This document shows, piece by piece, positions 1 through 10,923 of a stretch of 64,000 nucleotides of DNA. The stretch's first letter is position 1. Every line of letters starts with the position of its first letter. The translations under genes and the position numbers were made by a program. The notes under the pieces were generated by a model. That model was not told where the DNA came from and did not search any database. It saw nothing but the letters and a program-made list of their open reading frames with translations. Source of the DNA: Pohlia nutans (Eukaryota > Streptophyta > Bryopsida > Bryales > Mniaceae); NCBI GenBank assembly GCA_022496805.1, contig CM040087.1:34620253-34684252 (forward strand), given 5' to 3'.

Positions 1-226
1 TGGCGTTTGACAAGCTTCACAAGAAGCGATCTTTAGTCCCGGGAACCATGGTTATGCTCCAAGATGGGACAAAATGGAATTCCCGGGGAAATTTGATGCC
101 CTTTGGCTAGGTCCTTTTTGGGTTTTGGATGTGTGGCCAAATAACACAGTACAATTAGCCACTTTAGATGGCATTCCATTTCCATCACACACGAACGGGG
201 AGTGGTGCAAAACATATCATGTTTGA
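1..226 (+). pseudogene. Ty3/gypsy retrotransposon pol, C-terminal end (decayed)
   Basis: The reading frame resembles the extreme C-terminus of the integrase region of plant Ty3/gypsy polyproteins: an FDKLHKKR stretch, then KFDALWLGPF, a PNNTVQL stretch, and a closing NGEWCKTYHV followed by a stop at about 224-226. The first and second parts lie in different frames, so a one-base indel near 85-95 breaks the protein. The rest of the element lies outside the window. The identification rests on my memory of the typical gypsy pol tail; no search was run. Confidence 0.75.
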
Positions 227-2620
227 CCATGTATAGCCCAACGGATTGCACTTGCCAACGAGCTTCGAGACTCTTGGTCCGTTGCATTTTAGCAAATGCC
301 CCGCAGATGGCCGACACCTGTGAACCGTCGAAACGGTTCACGTTACCGATAAACTCTTAATTATAGAGTTTTGATTTGTTTAGCAATTTATATTTGTCTA
401 ACCGGGACATTTTAGTCGGTTAGACAAATTCCCGGATTTGGTTGCATTTAGTGTTCGGTTTCTATTGGCAATATTAGATTCCTTTTTATTTAGATAATTT
501 TGTGTGTTTATTAGCTTTTAACAATTTGATTGATTGATTATGTGCAATTGGGCCGTTTGCCCTTCTATTTTACTTGATGATTTTAACCTATTTCTATTGC
601 TTGTCATTCTAATTCATTAGTTAGTCTAAATTGATTAGTCTATTTTAATGGTTGATTGAGTTATTCTTTGTGGGGTGTTATTTTAGCCTTCTAATTTTCT
701 ATTGTTTAGTGTTATTTTATTAACTTATTGTTGAGTTTATTCTTTAGCCTATTAGAGTGAGTTTAGTTTATGTTAGTGGATTAGTGTAGTGTGGGACTCC
801 CGGTTAAGTGGAGGTTAAGTGGAGGTTAAGTGGAGGTTAAGTGGTAGTTAAGTGGTAGTTTAGGGTTTTGATGGAGTTGGATGAATGTTTCTAGGTGGAT
901 GGATGTAGTTTTGGTGGGATTCAAAATCCCACCGTGCCGCTTCTGCGGAGCCAGTTCATTGTGTCTGCGCCGTTAGAGTTTTGAGAGAGACGATAGAATT
1001 GTAGATCTGAATCTGGGTTGGAGTTTTTGTTGTGATCTAGGAAGTTTCGTTGTACAACAATCTAGGAAGAAAGTCATTATTGCTTGTTTGGATTGGAAAG
1101 AGTTGCAGGAAAAAACTATAAAAAATTAGTGATTGTGTGTGTTTGGAGAATTAGCTTTGCTTGGTTTGGTTAGTGAGAAGAAATTTGGTGTGAACTTGGA
1201 GCTTGGAAGAATTAGTGTAAAAAATAAAATAAAAAGAATTAGTGTGTGAGATTGGGAAGAGGGTTTAGCATTAGCTGTTTTGTTGAAGATTGGAGGTACT
1301 GGCCTTGTTTGAGATTATTGTACTATCGATAATAGTGATTAGACTGGGGGTTAGAGGGCTGGATTGGATTGGAGCAAAAGCTTGGCTGTGGAAGCAGGGC
1401 AGCATCGGAAGGACGAGCTGCAGCAAGGCGACCGGAGGATTCAAGGACCAAGAACGAAGAACAAGAGGATCGGGATCAGCAGAAGGGGCTGCAACGACGA
1501 AGACGAAACCACGATCAAGCAATCGAAGAACAACACACGAAGACGAAGACGAAGATCGGCGAGGGCGACCGGGAATTACGGAACCAACACACGAAGACGA
1601 AGACGGAGATCACGACCTCGACCATAGCGAGGCAGATCAACGACGAGCAAGACGAGGGGCAGTTCGGGAAGGCGAATTGAAGACCAAGATCGGAAGAACG
1701 ACGACCAGAAGACTTAGAAGAAGGGCGCTGCAAGCTGCAGCGTCGAAGTTTGAAAGTCACATATCCCCTCCCGTGTGATATTACGGAGGGAGACAGAGTG
1801 ATATTATAGAGGGACGCATCCCTCTTCCTTGTTTCTCCCAATCTTTGGTGATTTTCTAGTCTAATTAGTTTTGCTAGTAATTAGAAGGATAGAAAAGACT
1901 TTCATTATAAAAAATTGGTAGTTTTAATTACCTAAAAAAGATTTGTGGTATAATTGTTTGATTTTTTCTCAATTGCTTTGAAGTTGTTGAGCTTTGTGTT
2001 GGATTGTTGTGTGAATTCTTTGTTGTATAAAATTGGTCTGGCGAGGGGTATAGCGCGGAAGCGTTGCCCAAATTTCGCCGGGCCAATTGGGTGTAAAGTT
2101 TTGTGTTTAGGTTGAATATTTAGGGTTTTTGGGCACGACGCGGAAGCGCTGCCCAAAATTGCCCATAAAATCCCTAATTTGTTTGGATTGGTTGGTTTGA
2201 ATTGCACGGTTGTTCAAGGGTGTTTAGGGTATTTTGCAAAGCTAAGGAATCAACAAAACTCCTAATAGTGTCCATGTGAAAGTGGGGTTATGTGCTGTAA
2301 TTTTTAGTGTCAAGCCAAAAAACCCTAATTGCAATCCCTAATTCCCAATTCTAAGCCCAATTTAGTGCACTAAGTGCCTAGGGCGAATTGGGAAGGGTTT
2401 GGGCTCAATTAGGTACTCGTAAACGGTCCAAATCGACCGTTTACATGTGCTGTAATTTCTTGCAAGTTACCCCTTTAGACCAATTTTCACCACTATTTCA
2501 CTGTTTTAATTAGAATTTCCTCTCACAAACGCCTAGGTCAATAGGAGTCCATTGCTTGCGTTTATACTTCACCCACTTTCCGGCCAGACATATGGGCTTT
2601 TGACTGGTGACGGTCAAAAC
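227..2620 (+). other. Non-coding retroelement tail or LTR region
   Basis: This region follows the gypsy pol stop and has no credible gene. It holds a 12-bp tandem array (803-862), a GA-rich stretch with repeated GAAGAC units (about 1535-1610), and two related GC-richer blocks near 2040-2090 and 2135-2165 that share CGCGGAAGCG. It probably contains the 3' LTR or trailing sequence, but I could not find a polypurine tract or matching LTR ends. A 162-codon frame at 1290-1778 is low complexity and is not called a gene. Confidence 0.4.
803..862. repeat. 12-bp tandem repeat
   Basis: About five units of TTAAGTGGAGGT and TTAAGTGGTAGT follow one another. It is a minisatellite inside the retroelement-derived region, with no sign of coding. 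Confidence 0.85.
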
Positions 2621-2667
2621 GCTCATATCATGAGTCCGTTTTTGGAATGAAAGATTTCAATAGAAAA

Positions 2668-2830
2668 GTGTTGACTTAAGGCATTCTTGAACCTCTTCAC
2701 TTTCATTTTTGAAATTTAATGCAAATTCTATTTAACTTTGAAGTTACGCATCCTTTAAAATCTCATTTTTTAGTGTACATTATATGGTTCTAACACAGAC
2801 TATAATCTTTCAATCCAATAGTTCGATCTT
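2668..2830 (+). repeat. Dispersed repeat, copy 1 (partner at 60144-60320)
   Basis: This segment and 60144-60320 share a degenerate direct similarity: GTGTTGACTTAAGGCATT against GTGTTAACATAAGGCATT, then matching blocks around CACTTTCATTTT, ATTTAACTTTGAA and GTGTACATTATA or its variant. No coding capacity or terminal inverted repeat is visible. It is probably a relic of an interspersed element. Confidence 0.55.
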
Positions 2831-5322
2831 ACCAAGTTTTAAATGGCACTTGTTTGATTAAGCTATGCTTCATTTACATTATTAAATACTATCAATAGTA
2901 TTCATAATTTGAACAAAAAATATTTTAAGAGAAAAAGCACTAAAAACTTTGGTTTCTCTAAAACCACCTTGGGCACAAAAGAGTTAATATGAAGGATGGT
3001 ATTCTTATAGTGTAATAGTTGATATTGACAACCTTCATGCATAAAAGAGGGCACTAACACTTTGGTTGTTTAATAAATGTTAATGTTGTGAGTTTAGAAT
3101 GTGACAGTGAAAAAGTCTTGCATATGGTTGAAAGTATCATATAGTGGATGGCGTGACTATCTCTCAAACATATTGGGGGTGATTGTCCTAAATGATTTTA
3201 GGGTTTAGGAGTAACAAATTTAAGGGTAATACCAAAACTAATTCAAATCTGTATCATTAATAAATAAATTCTTATTTTAGATCATTTTATTAACATGCTA
3301 TTAGTTAAAAAAATGTAAATCCTAAAATTTAGAATTTCTTATTTAGACAATGCATTCTTATAATTTGCAATTATATAGGATTTTTCATGAAAATAACAAT
3401 AGTATAAATTTGGTCTTTTGCAACTACACTAAATGGTGTATTTAGTGCGAGATTTAGTGTTTGGAATACTATTTCTCAAATTTGAATATTATTTAATTTT
3501 AGGAAGATATAGTGTTTTTGTAAGAATATGGCATGCCACCTTATGTCACTCTCATTACTTAAAAAGAACATGGCACTCTCAATGAAAGTAGGAACACAAG
3601 TGACAAACTCCTATGTAGTGTCAAGGGACACTATTTCTCTTCACCTTTGAACAAATTGTGGTAAAAAGACATCAATTATCTCTAAACACTAAAACGTCAT
3701 TCAATGAAGTCACAAACAACTCTATCCCAAACAAGTTGTTTTTGGAGGGCAATAGTTGTTTGTGACCAGTTGCAAAAGACCATATTTTTACTAGTGTAAG
3801 GTTATATATTTCAAATCTATTATTTCTTCTATTAGACAATAAAAGCAATAAAGTTTCAGCTAAATATTTTATTTGTAAAGAGTGATCAACGTACCCATGT
3901 ATAGTTATGTGTGCAAATAATGATTTTTATGTGGTTAATATGGCAATTGTATTAGAAGATCAATTTGTATAAGTTTTGTAATAAATTATTTTCAACCTCT
4001 ACATTGTATATGTGGATTGAATACTACCTACATTAAAACAATTGGACTTTGATGGTTTGGTTTTGGTGTTGAAGTCAATAGTCAAACTTGCTTCATAAAA
4101 TCATTGTTTGGCAAGTCATTCTATTCGTTGGTTTGTCATATAGAATCTATAGGTATTGATGTAGTAATTTTGACTACGCAATGAGTTTCGTTGTATGACT
4201 AATGACATTAGTGCAATAAGAGTTTGTTAAGAAAAAGTCCAAAAATTAGTAGCAAAAGCATGATTTTAGTGATTTCATTCAAAATTTGACCTTGCATTAT
4301 CTCTAATTAGTTGGTGATAGCATCACATTTACATCCAAAATAAACATAGCAAATTATAAACAATGACACTTAATCATAACATCACATAGATTTGACATTT
4401 TTATAGACAATCTTTTAACTAATGAATTAAATTTGAATTGTTGTGCTTAGGTTAAAAGAGATATCATAGTTGCTATGTCTTAATATAATATTCACAAGCA
4501 CTATTGAAAGTTATCTCTATGTTGAGCTCTATGTAACATTGGTTGTTGAATTGGTGGTGGTAACCACCAAAGATCTTGTAATATTTGCAAGCACATTGTT
4601 CTAATATAGCTTCAAAAATACTTACATTGTAGCAATCTTTGTGTTGCAGTAAATAATGTTAAATAATGCATGTTGTAAATAATCAATAAAAATGCAATGC
4701 ACAACTCTTCATGCCTACAAATTTATAAACTAACATACCTTCATAGTTGAATGCCCTAATATTTTTTCAAGAAGAAACTTCAAAATAGACTTGATTTTTT
4801 GGATTTGAATATAATAAAAATTTACATAAACTAAATGCACTCAAATTCATTACTACATAAAAAATTAGAAATATTAAGGTGAGATTGCAAATTTTAAACT
4901 AATTTGGCTAATTCAAAGGCTAATTTTGAAGTGGGATAGTTAATTTGATGTAGACCTCAAAACTAAAATTGTAAATCAGATTGACAATTATACATTGAAT
5001 TTGCAAATTTTGAATTAAAATTGTAAATTTTAAAATATAAATTGAAGTTGTGAATTATAAAGAGTACATTGTAGTTGTAAAATTTAACATGAAATTTTAT
5101 CAGTAAAAATTTGTTACAACTTTGATATGTCAAAAGAGTTTTTTTAATGTTGTTTGAAAATTCCTTTCTCTAGAGGAAGAAGAAGAAGAATACCAAAAAC
5201 AAGGATTTGAAGTAACCGTCTAACCACCTTTGTTAAAAAGGTTGCAAGGGAAGGTTGCAAAGATGAGGTTGCATAAGAAAAAGTAAATAGATGAAGTTTG
5301 AAGGATAATAAGGCCTTGTGCA
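2831..5322. other. AT-rich intergenic DNA, no gene seen
   Basis: No reading frame of substance or recognisable RNA gene was found. The only structured item is a candidate miniature element at 3401-3795. The last part must hold the promoter and 5' leader of the phosphate carrier gene; a GAAGAAGAAGAA run lies near 5175. Confidence 0.6.
3401..3795. mobile_element. Candidate miniature inverted-repeat element
   Basis: The ends form inverted repeats built around GGTCTTTTGCAACT (about 3401-3425) and its complement AGTTGCAAAAGACC (about 3768-3795), extending outward with AT-rich matches. The roughly 395-bp interior is non-coding. Superfamily and target-site duplication could not be fixed. Confidence 0.5.
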
Positions 5323-8300
5323 ATGGTTATTTCAGACAAACAAAGGTTTTTGCCTGAATATTTATATAGCAGTAGAGAAGTTGTGGCTGCTTTGGCTGAA
5401 GTTACTACAAGACGTACGCAATCAATTTGTGGTAGAAAGAGTCAGAGTTCCTTAGGGCTTGGTCAAATCCATGACGATGTTTTAAAGCAATTTAGGAGGG
5501 GAACTTGCTTTGACAAAAGGGGGTGTAAACAAGATAGAGGCATCGTGCAAGATGGTGGCCAAGACAAGTTTATGATCCCAGGTGCCAGTGAAACACGTAA
5601 AATACCATTGTACAAGGGAGAATTTTATGTCTATTGTGCAGCTGGTGGCATTTTGAGTTGTGGTATTACACATACTGGAGTGACACCTTTAGATATTGTG
5701 AAGTGTAACATGCAGGTGCATCTATTTTGTTTTTTTATTTACGTCTCTTTTGTATATAATTTTATTTTGAACAATATTTCTTGTCTTTTATTCATAGGTG
5801 AAAATTTTTACATCGTGAATGTCGTGCAAGTTTGTAATTTTTTTTTCCAACAAACACTTTAGTCTAACATTTGAGTTTTAATTTTTCTTTAACACTAGCG
5901 TAGATGCATATCACGTTTGTCAATAAATATTTCAAAAAAAAAAACATGCGGAATTTCCTTTGGAAATTGCAAGTAATTTTAGATGAGTTTCACATAAATC
6001 ATTTTTTGGAATTGTCAAAATGTTGAAAATTTACCAATTTCACATTTCTTAGTGATATTTGGTAATCAAGTGTGAGTTGTGGAGGGAGACAGAGCTAATC
6101 TTGTAATCAAATTCATTCCATTCACTTCCAAATGATATGGGTTAAGAGGATTACTTGCAAGCCCATGTGAATTCTTACTACACCATATTTTTTTAGTAGA
6201 TTTTGGTGTAAAATTGAGCATAGTCAATGATCTTATTTTGAAAAAGATCCACTACAAAAAAAGCTAGAAGTCCAAGTCACATAACAACTCCAAAATGAAT
6301 TTTGTGATTTGCAGTATTTATGTTTAAGTTATGCATATTTTTATAAAGGAGTTTAACTGATGATTGAGACAAATCTAGAAGTGAGAGGAGTTCTACATAT
6401 GCCACATGCATTGTTGGCAAAGGTGCACTAAATTTTGTGTATTCAGTATAAGGCTTTATCCCCTCCGTAAATGTGTTATTCACTCTCATGCATCTATGAC
6501 AGTCCATATGGTTATGGGCAAATTTATTTTATAGTTGGAAAAAAAAGTTGCAATTTAAAATTTTGATTTTTTTAATGTCGAAGCAATCTTTTCTACTTTT
6601 AATAAATATTCGGCATGGGAGTAATGTTGCTATGTGCCTATGGTAGTGGTACTTATTGCCTTGTACATTACTATATTTGTCCCTTCTATTGGTGTGTAAT
6701 TTTACTTGAAATAAGGGATGTAGAATTTTTAAATTTCATTTGTTAAGATTTCTCAACAAATCTACTATAACCTTTATATACGCTCCTAGATTGATCCAGG
6801 AAAATACAAGTCTATTGCTGGAGGATTTAAACTGATACTAGCTGAGCAAGGTGTTAAAGGACTATATAAAGGATGGAGTCCAACAGTGGTTGGTTATAGC
6901 CTACAAGGAGCATGCAAGTTTGGTTTGTATGAGTTCTTTAAGCACACTTATGCGGAAATGGTAGGAGAACCATTTGCTACAGATCACAAATCTATAGTGT
7001 TTTTGGCTGGCTCTGCATCTGCCGAGTTTGTAGCAGATGTTGCACTATGCCCCTTTGAAGCTGTAAAAGTGCGGGTTCAAACTATGCCAGGATATGCTAA
7101 TGGCCTTAGGGATGGCATGTCCAAGTTCATTGCATCCGAAGGCATTGGAGGGTACGAAATCTCTTCCTTTGCCATTGCTTTAGTCACCAAATATTTATGA
7201 ATTACTTTGAAAACTACATTTTATAATTGAAGTTTACATCGGAATTACAAATTTTCATTCTATTTTGATTTAATTAACCTTTAAACATTGATAGAAAAAT
7301 TTGAATATTATTTAGTTAACTCTATCTATAACTAAATGATAAAGTGGTATTTGAGCAGATTGTACGGTGGAATTGTACCACTATGGGGACGCCAAATACC
7401 ATGTTAGTTTTTAATCATTCTACCTTTCTTGTACCTTCCGCATTATATTATTAACACATAACACATATATTGTGGTTTATCTTCATTGTTCAAAATTCTA
7501 AGAAAAAAGAAATAGTGAAAAATGAAATTTGTTTGCATTCTTTATAAAGAAAATTAAATTATATCACAAATGTCTCAGATACAATGATGAAATTCACAAG
7601 TTTTGAGGCTACAGTGGATGCCTTGTATGCTCACGTTGTGCCTATACCCAAAGAAAAATGCTCGGCAAGTTATCAATTGGGGATTAGTTTTGCAGCTGGC
7701 TACATTGCAGGAGTACTTTGCGCTATTGTATCTCACCCTGCTGATAATTTAGTGTCTTACTTGAATAGTAGAAAAGGCGCAAGTATTGGACAGGTTTTTC
7801 AAATCTTTCAAACTAATATTTTTTGAAGACTATTTGATTGAATATGTAGCTTGAGATTTCATGGCTAGATGACAGTGAAGGTTTGTAACCATTAAATTAT
7901 AATTTAGAGTTCATCTACTTTTTATTTGTGCACAAAAACATCTTTTAATATATACAACCATTTTTTCTTGCACAAATAATTTTTCTTTTAAACCTAATAC
8001 TAACCTAGACTTTAAATATTACTTTTCGAACTACTACAAATTTTTATTTGGAAACCATTACTTTTATACATTAAACCTCTTGGATTTAACTTGATTTAAT
8101 TTTTTTGGTACATATAAATGATTGTTTCAACATAACACTCTTTAGCCTTCTATCAATGTCTTTAAAATTATGTGTGATTTGTTTTTGGAAAGTTACATGA
8201 ACATTCAATTCAGTGCATTAACCTATAGTTTATATTTATTATGATAAAACAATTATATTCTCAAATTGCCCTACGTTTGTAGTTTGGTTAATTTTTTGGG

Positions 8301-8715
8301 GATTGCATTGTGTAGGCTATTAGTGACATAGGAATGGTAGCATTATTTACGCGGGGCCTACCATTGCGAATTTTCATGATTGGTACACTTACTGGAGCAC
8401 AATGGGGCATCTATGATGCATTCAAGGTTTATGTGGGATTGTAAGTAGTTCGCTCACAATAATGCTTTTGCATACCACTCAATAGTGCAACTTTGCACCA
8501 TACATGGAATTAGTTGCTTTTTGTACTACTCATGTTTATTTATAATATATTTTGTAACTTGTGTTACAATTTTTTTAATATGTTAATGATTTAAATATAA
8601 AACAATCAACCTAAAACGTTGTGTGTTTATTATTGTAATCTCTAGACCCACAACAGGGGGAGCCGCACCAGCACACGGTGGTGGGGGTGGAGGTGGAGGA
8701 AAGAGACCATGTTGA
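5323..8715 (+). CDS. Mitochondrial phosphate carrier (PHT3/MPT type)
   Basis: Inner-membrane carrier that imports phosphate with protons for ATP synthesis. Six exons with GT-AG borders: 5323-5715, 6790-7151, 7359-7402, 7579-7793, 8316-8440 and 8646-8715, joining to 402 residues; plant members are about 350-375. Three tandem carrier repeats are visible, with signatures PLDIVKCN (about residue 122), PFEAVKVR (about 219) and HPADNLVS (about 319). [26 protein letters not shown] and [14 protein letters not shown] also match the plant family. The start is supported by FLPEYLYSS near the N-terminus, resembling the plant presequence. The 44-bp third exon is needed for frame and conservation. Odd: the tail is eight glycines then KRPC, where relatives have an alanine-rich tail. 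I am confident of the family but less so of the N-terminal 90 residues. Confidence 0.92.
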
Positions 8716-10160
8716 TTCTCAAATAGGATTCATTTCGTACAAACACTTGCTAAATATTAACACTAAATGGTGTAGTTTTGGTTCATTTGAATTAACATCT
8801 GAATTGCCTTAAAGTTTTGTTAAAATAATTATATAGCTGAAACAAATTTCTTATATGTGACATATAAGTAGAATAGAGGTGGTTTGTGTATGTAGAGTAC
8901 TTTGGTAGTTACCACTTTTAATATTTGTTGCATTATGTTTGGATTGTGGAAGATCCTAGTTCAATCTTTTTGAAAATATTTGATGGAGTTTGGAAATACC
9001 AATATTGATCGTCTTTAGCACAAGTATATTAGTATATATTTAGAAATTTGCAACATGGGGCCAAACTACCTCAAAATCCACTAATGATCATGTGTTTCTA
9101 CTAGAAAGGATCTTTATTTTTCAAAATTGAAATGTTTGGAGTAGTTGCAGAGTTAAAGTACGATAAATCAAATATATTAATTTCCATGAAAAATCAAGGA
9201 TGGATCCTCAAACAAACTAATTGTATAAAAAATACATGGCAAATTAATCTCCCTCCTTTGCATCATGAAAATTCACTTGTATAAATCCACATGGATTGTA
9301 AAAGAAAATTGTGTTGGTTTTAATTTCAATGCAATTTGTATTAGTTTTAACACAAATTCAACATAAAAACAATATTGACGATAAGTTGTTTGTTTTAGTG
9401 ATTTCTTAAATATTTTTAAAACATTTCTAAGATTTAACTCTTAAATGCTTAATTCAAAAATAGAAGGTTTGCATTCGGAAAGCTAATAGTTGATCATAAC
9501 GTTTTCCAAAAGAACATGTTTTGTCATTCAAAAATGAAAGGTAGAATTTTTTTTTGTAAAATGGTACATTTCGTTACCATCTTCAAAACTTGTAAAGTCA
9601 TTATGAACGATTGTTAAAAAAATTCATTTCCTATAGATATGAAATCAATTACTTTGGATTGGATTTGCACTTAGAAATTAACATGGAGTCAACTAAAATT
9701 TCCAAATTTTGCTAGTGAGCACAACATTAATATTGGAATTTTTTTATTTTTTATTTTTTTTAATGGCAACTAAAAGAAGATTTCAATGCACCAAAAATGT
9801 GCCATTTGGATATTACATAAATAAATTTTAAAGAATCAAAGTTTTTTGGGTGCATCCTCTATGATCATTTTTTAATAGAGGTAGATATTACGTCATGGTC
9901 GATTTTCACATTAAATTTTGTTAGGTCAAAAGGTGTCACATGTCATGATTTGATTGGTTTAAAGTGACATGAATCTTTTAATAAAGATCTAATATAGAAA
10001 TTCATTTTTGATAAGAGGTTGTCAATCAAACCATCAAGTACAATTTTGATTGAAAGGGCGTTCTATATGAAGATAGTCCTTCTATATGAAGATGGTCCTT
10101 CTTGTCATAGGCCCATTTGCATGTTCCCACCTCATATTAATTAAAAAGTGATGAAAACAT
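8716..10160. other. Intergenic region, no gene seen
   Basis: AT-rich DNA holding the 3' flank of the phosphate carrier gene. No reading frame, RNA gene or clear repeat boundary was recognised. Confidence 0.6.
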
Positions 10161-10164
10161 TGAA

Positions 10165-10400
10165 AGATGTCAAAGGCGTCATAGCAAGAGTTGGATAATT
10201 GTTTGAGTCTAAGTTGGTTGTTGGTAAGCTGTAAGATCGCCAAGTTATGAGTTCTGCAATTGATTGGTGGAGGGCTATATGTCATACTATGTGGTTCGGA
10301 TTCGATTCTTGTTGGGTCTGTTTGAGCAATAGTTTGATATTCACAACTTGGTGCTGCTAGTGAGTTTTTTCCCTTGTCAAACTGCTGATCAACAAAAAAA
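10165..10400 (+). mobile_element. Candidate tRNA-derived SINE
   Basis: A weak pol III A-box-like stretch (CGCCAAGTTATG, about 10234) and a B-box-like stretch (GGTTCGGATTC, about 10292) are followed by a GTGCTGCTAGTGAG / CCCTTGTC segment typical of plant SINE 3' parts, ending in an A-rich tail near 10390. No target-site duplication was found. Unrelated to the better-supported SINE at 25287-25648. Confidence 0.4.
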
Positions 10401-10923
10401 AATCAACAACAACCAATCAGAAAGTAATAATAATATAAGAAAAAAAGAAAAAAGAAAGAAAGAAAAATTTACAGTATGGCGTGTCAAACGATTGTTCATG
10501 TCAGACTGCGATGTTTTTTGTATTTTTGTATTTCTTTTGTAAAATAACAATAATAATAATTTTAGTCTGTCTAGTTGAATTCAGCTTATCCAAAGTAGGG
10601 ACCTTCTTGAGGCCCCATATCTCTCCTAATGAAATCCCATTTTGAAAATCATGCCTTCACTTCACATATCATCATTTCAGGGGCTACGAAGAATACGATC
10701 CAGGAAGCCCGTTCACGCGGAACCTATGACCGCTCAATACCACGGATGATATCCGTTTCAGTTCAACATGCACCAGGGTATAGGGAAGCCCTAATTTCAA
10801 ACAAAGCAGTGTTCGGTATTCGTGAGACCTCCTTTGCGAAGCTGCAGCTGCGTTGCAGCTAACTTGGAGTTTTCATCAGCAAATCACTCAACGATCTCCC
10901 AGCTTTTGCTCCAAGTGTTGAAC

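Noticed and set aside
1290..1778. 162-codon open frame in the retroelement tail
   Set aside because: Low-complexity Arg/Glu/Asp repeats from GAAGAC-rich DNA, open in three overlapping frames and the other strand; no recognisable domain.
10629..10862. 77-codon frame upstream of eIF3h, considered as an upstream ORF
   Set aside because: The transcription start is unknown and the frame has no conserved feature, so calling it an upstream ORF would be guesswork.
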